Shown here: positions 1 through 10,005 of the stretch, one piece after another
Position numbering within the stretch: position 1 is the first letter of the stretch
Layout: the number at the start of each line of letters is the position of its first letter
Made by a program: the position numbers and the translations under genes
Notes under the pieces: generated by a model
What the model was told of the DNA's origin: nothing
The model's database searches: none
The model's input: only the letters and a program-made list of their open reading frames with translations
From: an uncultured Verrucomicrobia subdivision 3 bacterium
GTDB lineage: Bacteria > Verrucomicrobiota > Verrucomicrobiia > Limisphaerales > UBA11358
Reading direction: 5' to 3'
Length of the DNA stretch: 45,674 bases
NCBI GenBank assembly: GCA_903872345.1
Contig: CAIQKM010000113.1
Location: forward strand, 1-45,674

Positions 1-243
1 CTATTTTACAGATTTTAAGCCTCACGCTCTTCGAGAAAATGCCCATTTTACAGGCGCTTACTCAACAACCGCCCACTCCTCCGCCATCAGACATCACCGA
101 TCATCAATGTTTACTGGGGTTTTAAACCGGACAGTAGTGACCTTTAAATATGTCTTTGTCTTATTGGAATCAAGACAAAGTTAGATAACGCAAACCGTGC
201 CACTGTCCGCCACGCGGACACGCCGCGTTCAAAAGCGTTTCTT

Positions 244-276
244 AAAAACCGGCCGGGGCAACCTGGTCGGTTTTTT
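244..276 (+). terminator. Hairpin terminator, possibly of a small structured RNA
   Basis: The arms 244-254 and 265-275 form an 11-bp stem with one G-T wobble, a 10-base loop and a TTTTTT run at 271-276. The A-run at 244-248 would let it work in both directions. Two more hairpins lie just upstream: 154-162 with 172-180 (9 bp) and 204-210 with 214-220 (7 bp). The three together resemble the 3' part of a structured transcript or a gene 3' end. No coding sequence ends nearby inside the window. Confidence 0.45.
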
Positions 277-385
277 ATTAATGATACCCGTTCAGTTTGG
301 CTTTGTTCAGTTTCGCGTATTTGGCGTATTTCGCGGTTCCGCCTTCTGTCCCTGCCGTCATTCTGTCAAAGATAGCGCCCCGTAT

Positions 386-425
386 TTGACATTCTAAAAC
401 CTGTGCTATATTGATCGGCTGGAGG
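386..425 (+). promoter_or_regulatory. Promoter-like hexamers plus strong ribosome-binding site
   Basis: TTGACA at 386-391 is followed by TATATT at 407-412. The spacing is only 15 bp, shorter than ideal. GGAGG at 421-425 sits five bases before an ATG at 431. That ATG opens a frame that enters the 146-bp repeat after about ten codons and looks non-protein-like from there. The site may be the surviving 5' end of a gene lost to repeat insertion, or a chance match. Confidence 0.3.
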
Positions 426-462
426 TTTACATGGTAAACTCACCGTCACGCCCAAACTTGCG

Positions 463-608
463 CCCGCCCGCCCCTATGGAGTGCGGCGGCATGACGCCGC
501 TTTGGAACTGGGAGACATGTCTCCCAGTGAATCGCGCCACCCCGCCCGCCCGGGGTGAGGACGGCCCCGTCCCCACGTTCCTAAGAATTGGGCACGTGCC
601 CATCCGCC
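463..608. repeat. 146-bp multi-hairpin repeat, copy 1
   Basis: This copy aligns without gaps to 1013-1158 (offset 550), with 8 differences by eye. It contains a short stem (GCGGCG/CGCCGC near 483-500), a 22-bp perfect palindrome at 507-528 with half-site ACTGGGAGACA, a GGACGG/CCGTCC stem centred at 565/566, and a 12-bp palindrome GGGCACGTGCCC at 590-601. No transposase or target-site duplication is seen. It looks like a REP- or MITE-like dispersed element or a structured RNA. Confidence 0.75.
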
Positions 609-730
609 AGGACCAAGCCAAAAACCCGGCAATCAAACCAAATCAAACCACCACCCCCTTTCGCGTCTTTCGTGGTTACCCTACCCCGATCTCCGAAATC
701 CGAGACCCGTCAAAGTGGCCGTCCGCAAGG

Positions 731-993
731 ACCAAGGCAAAAAACCCCTGTAATCGTGCATCATCAAGGCATATCAAGGCAAATCAAGGCATCCGCCGAA
801 AAAAGCCCCGCCCCTTGGAGCTTTCCCACAGCTTGGAGGTTGGCATCTGGAATTTCCTCACCCGTCCCCTTTGCGACTTTGCGACTCCGCGCCTTTGCGT
901 TAAAAACCCGGCATCAAGGCGGTATCAAGGCTCAATCAAGGCAAAAACCCCAGCAATCAAGGCTAATCGTGCTTAATCAAGCCTCATCAAGGC
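731..993. repeat. Cluster of ATCAAGGC octamers
   Basis: Eight exact ATCAAGGC copies start at 763, 773, 783, 913, 924, 935, 956 and 986. Near-copies are ACCAAGGC at 731 and ATCAAGCC at 976. All lie on the same strand and fall in two groups with spacings of about 10-30 bases. The irregular spacing and absence of spacer units exclude a CRISPR array. The cluster sits between the two 146-bp repeat copies. Function unknown. Confidence 0.6.
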
Positions 994-1012
994 AAACGCC
1001 GGATTTCCGTAA

Positions 1013-1158
1013 CCCGCCCGCCCCTATGGAGTGCGGCGGCATGACGCCGCTTTGGAACCGGGAGACATGTCTCCCGGTGGATCGTGCCACCCCGCCCGCC
1101 CGGGATGGGGACGGCCCCGTCCCCACGTTCCTAAGTATTGGGCAGGTGCCCATCCGCC
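1013..1158. repeat. 146-bp multi-hairpin repeat, copy 2
   Basis: Second copy of the element at 463-608. Its central palindrome (1057-1078, half-site ACCGGGAGACA) differs from copy 1 by a T-to-C change on one arm and the matching A-to-G change on the other, so the 22-bp palindrome stays perfect. A further change turns the GGACGG/CCGTCC stem of copy 1 into an uninterrupted 10-bp stem (TGGGGACGG/CCGTCCCCA). Confidence 0.75.
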
Positions 1159-1279
1159 CCCTGTTCGTGTATTTCGCGTATTTCGCGGTTCAACCTCCCA
1201 TACCCTCCCGATCTCCGAAACCCAAAATCCGTGCCCGAATCCGGCCCAGCCGCCTCCCTCGTCCTGCGCGAGTACCGGA

Positions 1280-1813
1280 TTACATGGCCGCAATCTGCGC
1301 CCACAACGGCTTCAAATCCGGATCCGCCAGCGCCATTTGTTTGATATTTTCCTTGTTACCGACATGCAAGGCCCGCTGAAACCATTGCCAGGCCTCCGCC
1401 CTTTGCTCCAACTGGCAGGCATAGCACGCCAGATTGTAGGGAATCACCGGTTCCTGCGGAAACAGGTTTACCGCCGGCAGCAAGGTTTCCCAAGCCTGCG
1501 CCAGCCCGCCGCCGGCAATCCGGCGCAGCGCATAGGCGCAATGCAGCCAGCCGCCCGATTCCTCCGGGGCCGCCGCCATCTCCCGCCGGGCCACGGCCAG
1601 CGCCTCATCCCATTGCTTTTCCTGGGCCAGCAGCATCCAGCGCAACTCCAGCACCTCGGGATGCTCCTGCCACTCCGCCGCAATCTGCGCCAGTTCCGCC
1701 CGCGCATCCGCGACACACCCCAGCCCCAGCCATCCAATGGCGTGGTTCAGATGATGCGAGTCCGGCGGTTCCAAAGTTTGCACGTCCCTAAGAAGAGCGG
1801 AGAACCGGCCCAT
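1280..1813 (-). CDS. Small TPR-repeat protein
   Basis: A 177-residue, probably cytoplasmic protein made of helical repeats. Segments such as HHLNHAIGWLGLGCVADAR, LQLRWMLLAQEKQWDEA-type pairs and VIPYNLACYACQLEQRAEAW have the spacing of tetratricopeptide helices (small residue at position 8, A/G at 20). TPRs act as protein-binding scaffolds; no catalytic motif is seen. I chose the ATG at 1811-1813 (MGRFSALL). The frame stays open 25 codons upstream to a TTG, but that part is Pro/Arg-rich and overlaps repeat-derived sequence. There is no clear Shine-Dalgarno sequence. The gene stands alone; its partner is unknown. Confidence 0.65.
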   Translation of the reverse strand: MGRFSALLRDVQTLEPPDSHHLNHAIGWLGLGCVADARAELAQIAAEWQEHPEVLELRWMLLAQEKQWDEALAVARREMAAAPEESGGWLHCAYALRRIAGGGLAQAWETLLPAVNLFPQEPVIPYNLACYACQLEQRAEAWQWFQRALHVGNKENIKQMALADPDLKPLWAQIAAM

Positions 1814-1833
1814 GTCAAGCCGCACGAGAAATG

Positions 1834-2064
1834 TCAATCGGACAGGTTGGAACGAACCGGGTTGTGCCCCGCGCGCTTGGCCGGCCAAACGCGGGTTAAG
1901 CCGATGGTAACGCTGGTAATTCGCAAGTTGCTGCGGGTCACAGACCCGCGCTCCGGGGGCAGTGGCAGGATGCGCCCGATATCAGCCTGCCAGCCTGGCT
2001 CCGAGAGTCTGCTGCTAAAACTCCTCACCGCCTCCTCCCGGCCACGATGCAACCGCATGTTCAT
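1834..2064 (-). other. Repeat-derived 76-codon open frame upstream of the TPR gene
   Basis: An ATG-started frame of 76 codons, rich in Arg, Pro and Ser, ending 20 bases before the TPR gene. It contains a GCGGGTC/GACCCGC hairpin at 1933-1949. From memory, short frames with phrases like GWQADIGRILPLPP recur near genes in Verrucomicrobiota genomes and seem to come from a dispersed repeat, but this is unverified. I do not consider it a proven gene. The region 1889-2183 has nothing else I recognise. Confidence 0.25.
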
Positions 2065-2183
2065 GCCATATCGTTTCCCGCCCTTTCAGCTACCATCCCA
2101 GCGAAATCATGTTATTCGAAACTCAGACCGATTATAACTTGAATACGAACGAAACCGGTGCCACGAGCGGGGCACATTTGCCT

Positions 2184-2339
2184 TTAAATGGCCTTCATTG
2201 CCAGGTGGAATACAGTGTTGGTGGCGAAATCCTGTTTGTCCAATGTCAGCAGGCCATCCATTGCCCGCATCAATTGCTCTTCGGCGGCGGCTGCATCTGC
2301 AAAAACCAGGCCCGGATCAATCTCTATAACAATACGCAA
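2184..2339 (-). pseudogene. 51-codon gene remnant or small protein
   Basis: On the minus strand a TTG-started frame of 51 codons reads LRIVIEIDPGLVFADAAAAE and ends TVFHLAMKAI before a TAA at 2184-2186. The composition is protein-like (acidic, amphipathic, no repeats), unlike the surrounding DNA. An in-frame stop lies 13 bases upstream. It could be a complete small protein or the tail of a lost gene. I do not recognise a family. There is only a weak AGG as ribosome-binding site. Confidence 0.25.
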
Positions 2340-2430
2340 ACCTGAGCTGCGCTAATCCGCCTCAAGCGGGTGCCAAATACCGCCGGCTTGCCCGGTCTAT
2401 GTGATCTTTGTGCTTTGCGGTCGGAACCGT

Positions 2431-3027
2431 TTATTGCGTCACATACGGCGTATGCCACCGCGGATCCTTGATCAAGACCCCCCGCTGTTTCGCCTGCAAC
2501 AGCATCTCGTTCACCTGATTCCAGTCCAGGGTGATCGTGCCTTTATCCGGCCATTTGCTGCCCTCCTCGGACCAGAAATCCAATTGCAATTCCAACCGGC
2601 CGTCTTTGTCCACCGGCGTCGCGAGGCTGAAATTTTCCGCGGCCTGGTTGAAATCCTTGTGCGCCGATTTTGCCCAGTTCCACAGCACCGTGTCCGTGAT
2701 ATCCACCGGCAGCGCCGGCGCCTGCACGGCAAACAGCCGCGGATGCATCCCGCGCCCCCCTTTGCCCACAAACGGCACATCCCCCGCAAACACCGCCACC
2801 GAACCGTGGATGACCTCATCCACGCCATAGAGCGACGGCCAGATCATCAGCGGCTTGTCCGCCGTCTCCAGATATTCCAGGGAAACCCGGACACTTCCGT
2901 GCTCGGCATGCGCCACCTCTTCATATCCGTGGCCCAAGGATGTCACCGCGCCCTTGTGCGACTGACATCCCGCCAGCCCCAAACCCAGCAGTACCAGCCC
3001 CATCCGCATTAAACGTGATTTGCTCAT
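2431..3027 (-). CDS. Putative lipoprotein of unknown function
   Basis: A 198-residue protein starting MSKSRLMRMGLVLLGLGLAG followed by the lipobox Cys (LAGC at about residue 26), so it should be exported, lipidated and membrane-anchored. The mature part mixes strands and helices and I recognise no named domain; conspicuous stretches are YLETADKPLMIWPSLYGVDE and TITLDWNQVNEMLLQAKQRG. I chose the ATG at 3025-3027 because it puts the signal peptide at the N-terminus. The frame is open further upstream but Arg/Pro-rich. It is divergent from the coiled-coil/TPR gene at 3254, with a 226-bp shared upstream region. Confidence 0.6.
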   Translation of the reverse strand: MSKSRLMRMGLVLLGLGLAGCQSHKGAVTSLGHGYEEVAHAEHGSVRVSLEYLETADKPLMIWPSLYGVDEVIHGSVAVFAGDVPFVGKGGRGMHPRLFAVQAPALPVDITDTVLWNWAKSAHKDFNQAAENFSLATPVDKDGRLELQLDFWSEEGSKWPDKGTITLDWNQVNEMLLQAKQRGVLIKDPRWHTPYVTQ

Positions 3028-3253
3028 TTCCGCCCCAGTATCACCCCGCCCGCCGCTCTCCGCAAGCCACGTCCGCCGGCTTCCCGGGACCGGCGCCGGC
3101 CGGCTGATCCGTACCCGGCGCGGTACTCGGCGCGGTATTCGGCGGTATCCGTCCGTGGTTGCAATGTTTCCCGCCCCGCGTTTCCGCGAAAAATGCCCAT
3201 TATTCACCGTGCGCGTGGTTGCCAAATTATATCGCCTCTGGCATTTTGGGCCG

Positions 3254-5314
3254 ATGAAATCATTTCTGGCCGTCGTGCTGTTGTTCGGTTTTCTGACCGC
3301 CGCTGCCCGTGCGCAGCAGGATGCGGATGAAAAATACCTCGCCATTTACGGCCTCATCCAGCAGGCGGATGCCTTTTCCGCCGGCGGCCAGCCCCAGCAG
3401 GCCCTCGAAGCCTACCAGCAGGCGCAGTCCGGCCTCGCCAACCTCCACGGCGGCTATCCCGATTGGAATCCGCGCATTGTCATCTTCCGCCAGAAATACC
3501 TCGCCGCCAAAATCGAGGATCTGAAAACCGCGCTGCCGCGCACCGGCGCCGGTGCCGCCGCGCCGGCCACGACCGCCGCCGGCAATGCCCCCGCCGTCGC
3601 CGGCACGCCGGCCAACAACGGTTCGGCCGCCCCCGCCGACTGGGCGGACCAGCTTGCCGCCCTGCGCGGCCAGTTGCAGAATTCCGAGGCCGACAACGCC
3701 ACCCTCGCCGCCAAGCTCAAGGAAGCCCTCGCCGTGCAGCCCGCCGCCATGGACCCCCGCGAGCTCGCCGCCGCCCGCGCCCAGATCACCGATTTGCTCA
3801 AGCAGAATGAACTGCTCAAGGCCACCGTCGAACAGGCGCAAAAATCCCGCGCCAACGACACCAAGGTGCAGCAGCTCGAGAAAATCACCAAGCAGCTCGA
3901 AGCCGCCAACGACCAGCTCGCCGCCCAGCAGAAACGCGCCGAAAAACTCGCCGCCGAAAACGCCGCCACCCTCGCGAAATATCTCGCCAGCGACAAGGCC
4001 CTCGCCGCCCTGCGCGAGGAAGACGCCGTGATCCGCCAGCAACTCGCCGCCGCCAAAGGCGAACTCCCCAAAGTTCAGGCGGATCTCGCCAGTGCCAAGG
4101 CCCAGATTGAATCCCTCCGCGCCGAGACCAAAACCAGCACCGCCGAGGCCGAACGCCTGCAAAAGGAGCTAAAAGCCGCCGCCAAATCCGGTGACTCCCT
4201 CCCCCAATTGCAAACCGAACTCACCGCCGCCCGGCTCCAGATTGACTCCCTCCGCAAGGATCTTTCCGCCAAGTCCGATGAAGTCGCCACCCTCACGAAG
4301 CAGGTCAAGGCCTTCGACAAGTCCGACCGCCCCGTCAAAAAACTGAAGGATCAGCTCGCCGCCGCCCAGGCCGCCACCAAGGCCGCCGTGGCGGACAAGG
4401 AAGCCCTTGAGCAGCGCGTCCGCGATCTGCAGGCCGCGCAGACCGGCCTGGCCGCCGTCCCGGTTTCCGGCGATACCACCGCCCGCATCAACGACCTCAC
4501 CCGCGAACGCGATGAACTGCTGGCCCAGCTCGGCGAAGCCAACCGCAAAATTATCAGCCGCAAAAACACCAAGGACGACAGCGCCGCGCACATAGCGCAG
4601 CTCACGTCCGACCTCGCTTCCGCCCAGGCCCAGGTGAACGCCCTCAGTCTGACCGCCGTGCCTTACACCGCAGAGGAACTGGCCCTGTTCGTCTCCCCGG
4701 TCACCGCCACGCACACCGCCTCCGTCAAACAATTGCCGAACGGCTCGGCCGAACTCGCCGCCTCCGCCCAGAAGCATTTCGCCGCCAAGGAATATGACCT
4801 GGCCAGCGCCGACTATCAGAAAATTCTCGCGCGCGACACCAACAACACCGTCGTTCTCGCCAACCTTGCCGCCATCGAAATCGAGCAGGGCAACTACGAT
4901 GACGCCGCCAAACATCTCCGCGCCGCGCTCGCCCAGACCCCGGATGACGCCTATTCCCTCACCCAGCTCGGCAACGTGCAGCTCCACCAGAAAGATTACG
5001 ACGGCGCCCTGGCCAGCCTCAGCCGCTCGGTGCGCATTGATGGCTCCAATCCCGAAGCCTATAATTACCTCGGCGTCACCTTCAGCAACAAGGGCCTGCG
5101 CCAGCCGGCGGAAAACGCCCTGCGCAAAGCCATCCAGCTCAGCCCCGGCTATGCCCCGGCCCACCTGAACCTGGCCAACGTTTATCTGAACCAGCAGCCG
5201 CCGAGCCCGCAGCTCGCCCGCTGGCACTATCAAAAGGCCGTCGCCGCCGGCCTGCCCGCCAGCCCCGGCATCGAGAAGCAGCTCGCCGACCTCGGCGCGC
5301 CCGTCGGCCAGTAA
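3254..5314 (+). CDS. Secreted coiled-coil protein with C-terminal TPRs
   Basis: A 686-residue protein. Residues 1-21 (MKSFLAVVLLFGFLTAAARA) are a signal peptide. A short helical segment at about 25-80 is followed by an Ala/Pro-rich linker, then a long Ala/Lys/Glu-rich coiled coil (about 130-480, heptads such as QLEKITKQLEAANDQLAAQQ), and at least three TPRs (about 500-680, for example AKEYDLASADYQKILARDTN and PEAYNYLGVTFSNKGL). It probably acts as a periplasmic or surface scaffold; no enzyme motif is seen. The ATG at 3254 gives the signal peptide directly; the frame continues upstream without protein character. It lies 20 bp before yjbQ and may be co-transcribed with it. Confidence 0.75.
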   Translation: MKSFLAVVLLFGFLTAAARAQQDADEKYLAIYGLIQQADAFSAGGQPQQALEAYQQAQSGLANLHGGYPDWNPRIVIFRQKYLAAKIEDLKTALPRTGAGAAAPATTAAGNAPAVAGTPANNGSAAPADWADQLAALRGQLQNSEADNATLAAKLKEALAVQPAAMDPRELAAARAQITDLLKQNELLKATVEQAQKSRANDTKVQQLEKITKQLEAANDQLAAQQKRAEKLAAENAATLAKYLASDKALAALREEDAVIRQQLAAAKGELPKVQADLASAKAQIESLRAETKTSTAEAERLQKELKAAAKSGDSLPQLQTELTAARLQIDSLRKDLSAKSDEVATLTKQVKAFDKSDRPVKKLKDQLAAAQAATKAAVADKEALEQRVRDLQAAQTGLAAVPVSGDTTARINDLTRERDELLAQLGEANRKIISRKNTKDDSAAHIAQLTSDLASAQAQVNALSLTAVPYTAEELALFVSPVTATHTASVKQLPNGSAELAASAQKHFAAKEYDLASADYQKILARDTNNTVVLANLAAIEIEQGNYDDAAKHLRAALAQTPDDAYSLTQLGNVQLHQKDYDGALASLSRSVRIDGSNPEAYNYLGVTFSNKGLRQPAENALRKAIQLSPGYAPAHLNLANVYLNQQPPSPQLARWHYQKAVAAGLPASPGIEKQLADLGAPVGQ

Positions 5315-5334
5315 GCCGCCGGTTGGGAGACGCC

Positions 5335-5754
5335 ATGCGTCAGGCTTTCCACGAGCTCGTCATCAACACCCGCACGCGCGGGCTCGTGGAATTCACCGCC
5401 GCCGTGGAACAGTGGATTGCGGATAATAACTTCCGCGACGGCCTGGTGACCCTGCACCTGCGTCATACCTCCGCCTCCCTCCTCATCCAGGAAAATGCCG
5501 CCCCCGATATCCGCCGCGATCTCGACGCCTTTTTCGCCCGGCTCGTGCGCGATGGCGATTCCCTCTTCAGCCACACCGCCGAAGGTGACGACGACATGCC
5601 CGCGCACATCCGCACCGCCCTCACCGCCGTAAACCTCTCCCTGCCGCTGCACGGCGGTTGCCTAACCCTCGGCACCTGGCAGGGCCTCTACCTCTGGGAA
5701 CACCGCACCCATCCCCATACCCGGCGGATTGCGCTGCATTTTATCGGGGAATAG
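5335..5754 (+). CDS. yjbQ: YjbQ/UPF0047 family protein
   Basis: A 139-residue, single-domain cytoplasmic protein of the YjbQ (UPF0047) family, the usual length. It shows the family's conserved blocks: LRHTSASLLIQENAAPDIRR, a DDDMPAHIRTAL block with metal-binding His, and LGTWQGLYLWEHR. Members have been reported to have weak thiamine-phosphate-synthase-like activity in vivo, but the true role is unsettled. The start ATG at 5335 is preceded by GGGAGA four bases upstream, one of the few good Shine-Dalgarno sequences in the window. The 20-bp gap to the upstream gene suggests one transcript. Confidence 0.9.
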   Translation: MRQAFHELVINTRTRGLVEFTAAVEQWIADNNFRDGLVTLHLRHTSASLLIQENAAPDIRRDLDAFFARLVRDGDSLFSHTAEGDDDMPAHIRTALTAVNLSLPLHGGCLTLGTWQGLYLWEHRTHPHTRRIALHFIGE

Positions 5755-5766
5755 TATTCGATATCT

Positions 5767-6798
5767 TCAGTCCGTCTCCACCGCAATGACTTTCAAAATC
5801 TCATTAATCACCTGCGAATTCACATTGGCATTCGTCATAATGGCCACGCCTTTGCCCGTTTCCACCCCCACCAGCAACACCGCATCAAAGCCCGCATTAC
5901 GACCGGAATGAAACCATTGCCGCGCCGGGCCTGAACCGGCAATGGACGGTCCCAAACCATAAACTCCGGCCTGAACGGTGAGCATCTCGCGGGCGAGCCC
6001 GGGCGAGAGGATGGCCCCGGGCCGACCGGCCAGGGCGTGCTGAATGCCCAGGGCAAACTTGGCCAGGTCAGAAGGCGTGGTCCACAGGCCGGCGGCGGCC
6101 ATTTCGGGATAGGAATGCGCGCCGCCCGGAATGGGCTGGCCATTCTTATCATGACCGGTAGCGGCGAGTTTGTTCCATTGCGCGGGCAACGGCTGAACAA
6201 AAGTGCTCGCGTTCAGGCCAAGCGATTGGAGCACAATTCCCTGCATCAACTCCGCAAACGGCTGGCCGGTGACATCCATTAGCAATTGTTGCAGCACGGT
6301 GTACCCGCCGCCGGAATACCGGGGCTGGGTCCCGGGAATCGTATCCGCGTGGATGGCGGCGTTATTGGCCGGCGGAGTGCCGTTCAGAATCTGGGTAAGC
6401 GTGGGCAGCGGCTGACCGGCTGCGTAGCCTGCAAAACCGTGAACATTGATTCCCGCCTGATGGCTGAGCAGTCGCCGCAAAGTCACCGGTTCATTTTCGA
6501 TAAACTCGCCGGCCGGGATTTTCCACGACTGCAACCGGCCGTTCACATCCTCATCCAGCGCGAGCCGGCCTTGATCCACCAACCGCAAGGTCGCCAGCGC
6601 AGTGAGACATTTGCTGATGGAGGCCGCCTGAAACCGGGTGTCCGCAGTGACCGGGACCTGTCTAGCGGGATCAGCAAAGCCATAACTGCGAGCACGCGTA
6701 ATCTGACCGCCGCCAATGACCGCAAAAGACAATCCCGGCAGGCGGTGCTCCGCCAGGAGCGCGAGCAGGGCATTATCCGGCGAATCAGTCATGGCCAT
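5767..6798 (-). CDS. Serine hydrolase, class C beta-lactamase/esterase fold
   Basis: A 343-residue member of the beta-lactamase-related (COG1680) family. Active-site motifs are S60-I-S-K63 (nucleophile and base), Y161-S-G163 where most relatives have Y-x-N, and H297-S-G299 in place of the K-T-G box. Such proteins are esterases, D-aminopeptidases or peptide hydrolases, seldom true beta-lactamases. No signal peptide is visible at either candidate ATG (6798 or 6792), so this copy appears cytoplasmic, which is unusual for the family; an unrecognised upstream start is possible. It converges with yjbQ (12 bp between stops) and is divergent from gyrB. Confidence 0.85.
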   Translation of the reverse strand: MAMTDSPDNALLALLAEHRLPGLSFAVIGGGQITRARSYGFADPARQVPVTADTRFQAASISKCLTALATLRLVDQGRLALDEDVNGRLQSWKIPAGEFIENEPVTLRRLLSHQAGINVHGFAGYAAGQPLPTLTQILNGTPPANNAAIHADTIPGTQPRYSGGGYTVLQQLLMDVTGQPFAELMQGIVLQSLGLNASTFVQPLPAQWNKLAATGHDKNGQPIPGGAHSYPEMAAAGLWTTPSDLAKFALGIQHALAGRPGAILSPGLAREMLTVQAGVYGLGPSIAGSGPARQWFHSGRNAGFDAVLLVGVETGKGVAIMTNANVNSQVINEILKVIAVETD

Positions 6799-7025
6799 AA
6801 CCTATCACCACTGAATTCCAGCCGGCCACCGAAATCTCCCGGCGGAAGCGATTCCATTGACCGTCGGAATGATGGGTGGCGGAGGTGTTGGCGGAATACC
6901 AAAAAATACCCCTGCCCAGCCTTGGATTTTGCCCGGCTTTTCCCCCGCTCTCCCCGGCCCGGCGAGCTGGCTTAAATCCGTCGCCAACCCCCTCTATTTT
7001 AAGGCCAAATAGTCGCAGATAAACA

Positions 7026-9613
<2,588 letters not shown>

Positions 9614-9620
9614 GAAGCGC

Positions 9621-9650
9621 TTGACAATGTAGTCACATGTGACTACATTG
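9621..9650 (+). promoter_or_regulatory. Antitoxin promoter overlapped by a 26-bp perfect palindrome
   Basis: TTGACA (9621-9626) and TACATT (9644-9649) are 17 bp apart: a strong -35 and an acceptable -10. A perfect palindrome with half-site CAATGTAGTCACA covers 9625-9650, that is the end of the -35, the whole spacer and the -10. A dimeric repressor bound here would block RNA polymerase, the standard autoregulation of toxin-antitoxin operons by the antitoxin. The predicted transcription start falls on or next to the ATG at 9656, so the mRNA would be leaderless. Confidence 0.75.
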
Positions 9651-9655
9651 AGTTC

Positions 9656-9991
9656 ATGAAGACCAAAGCAAAAGTCATCAAATACCCGGAACCCCGGGCG
9701 TCCGCCATGGAATTGAAAGAAGCCGTGGCGGTGCCGGGCGTGGGCCTGACCATCCCGGTGCGGGCGGCCAAGGCCAAGCTCTCGGCGTTGCTGGAGCTGG
9801 TGGCGGCGGGACAGGAAGTGACCATCACCTCGGATGGCCAGCCCAAGGCGGTGTTGTCGCCCATTCGGCCGGCGGCGGGCCGCAAAGTGTTCACCGGCAC
9901 CCGCGAGCATTTAAAACAGATGCCGGCTTGGTCCGGCGGTCCGGCGGCGGAAGCCCTGATCCGCGAAGACCGCGATGGGCGGGGCTGGTAG
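9656..9991 (+). CDS. Phd/YefM-type antitoxin
   Basis: A 111-residue protein whose middle (about residues 33-75: IPVRAAKAKLSALLELVAAG, then VTITSDGQPKAVLSPI) matches the Phd/YefM antitoxin fold: 'A-K-x-x-L-S-x-L-L-E-x-V-x-x-G-x-x-V-x-I-x-x-x-G-x-P-x-A-x-L'. This part dimerises and binds the operator. The C-terminal tail (REHLKQMP to REDRDGRGW) would wrap the toxin. It has a basic N-terminal extension of about 30 residues not seen in minimal Phd proteins. No Shine-Dalgarno sequence precedes the ATG, consistent with a leaderless message. The stop is 14 bp before the toxin ATG. Confidence 0.85.
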   Translation: MKTKAKVIKYPEPRASAMELKEAVAVPGVGLTIPVRAAKAKLSALLELVAAGQEVTITSDGQPKAVLSPIRPAAGRKVFTGTREHLKQMPAWSGGPAAEALIREDRDGRGW

Positions 9992-10005
9992 CCGTTGATA
10001 AAAAC

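Larger units (their letters stand above)
1..1279. other. Gene-free, repeat-rich intergenic block
   Basis: No convincing gene is seen on either strand. The open frames here run through repeats, lack protein-like composition and overlap one another. The block contains a hairpin cluster ending in a terminator (154-276), a promoter with ribosome-binding site (386-431), two copies of a 146-bp multi-hairpin repeat (463-608 and 1013-1158), and a field of ATCAAGGC octamers (731-993). It also has three versions of a TTTCGCGTATTTCGCGGTT-like string, near 311-340, 659-677 and 1168-1192. I read it as an accumulation site for small dispersed repeats. Whether it holds insertion-sequence remnants cannot be told by eye. 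Confidence 0.7.

Noticed and set aside
100..185. Possible insertion-sequence end (TTTTAAACCGGACAGTAGTG region)
   Set aside because: It reminded me of transposon-end sequences in related genomes, but no transposase, inverted partner or target duplication is visible here.
731..993. ATCAAGGC cluster as a CRISPR array
   Set aside because: The repeat is only 8 bp with irregular 10-30 bp spacing, and no cas genes are present.
588..2137. Plus-strand frames of 181, 263 and 368 codons across the left block
   Set aside because: They run through both repeat copies and hairpins, overlap one another in different frames, and are Arg/Pro-rich without domain features.
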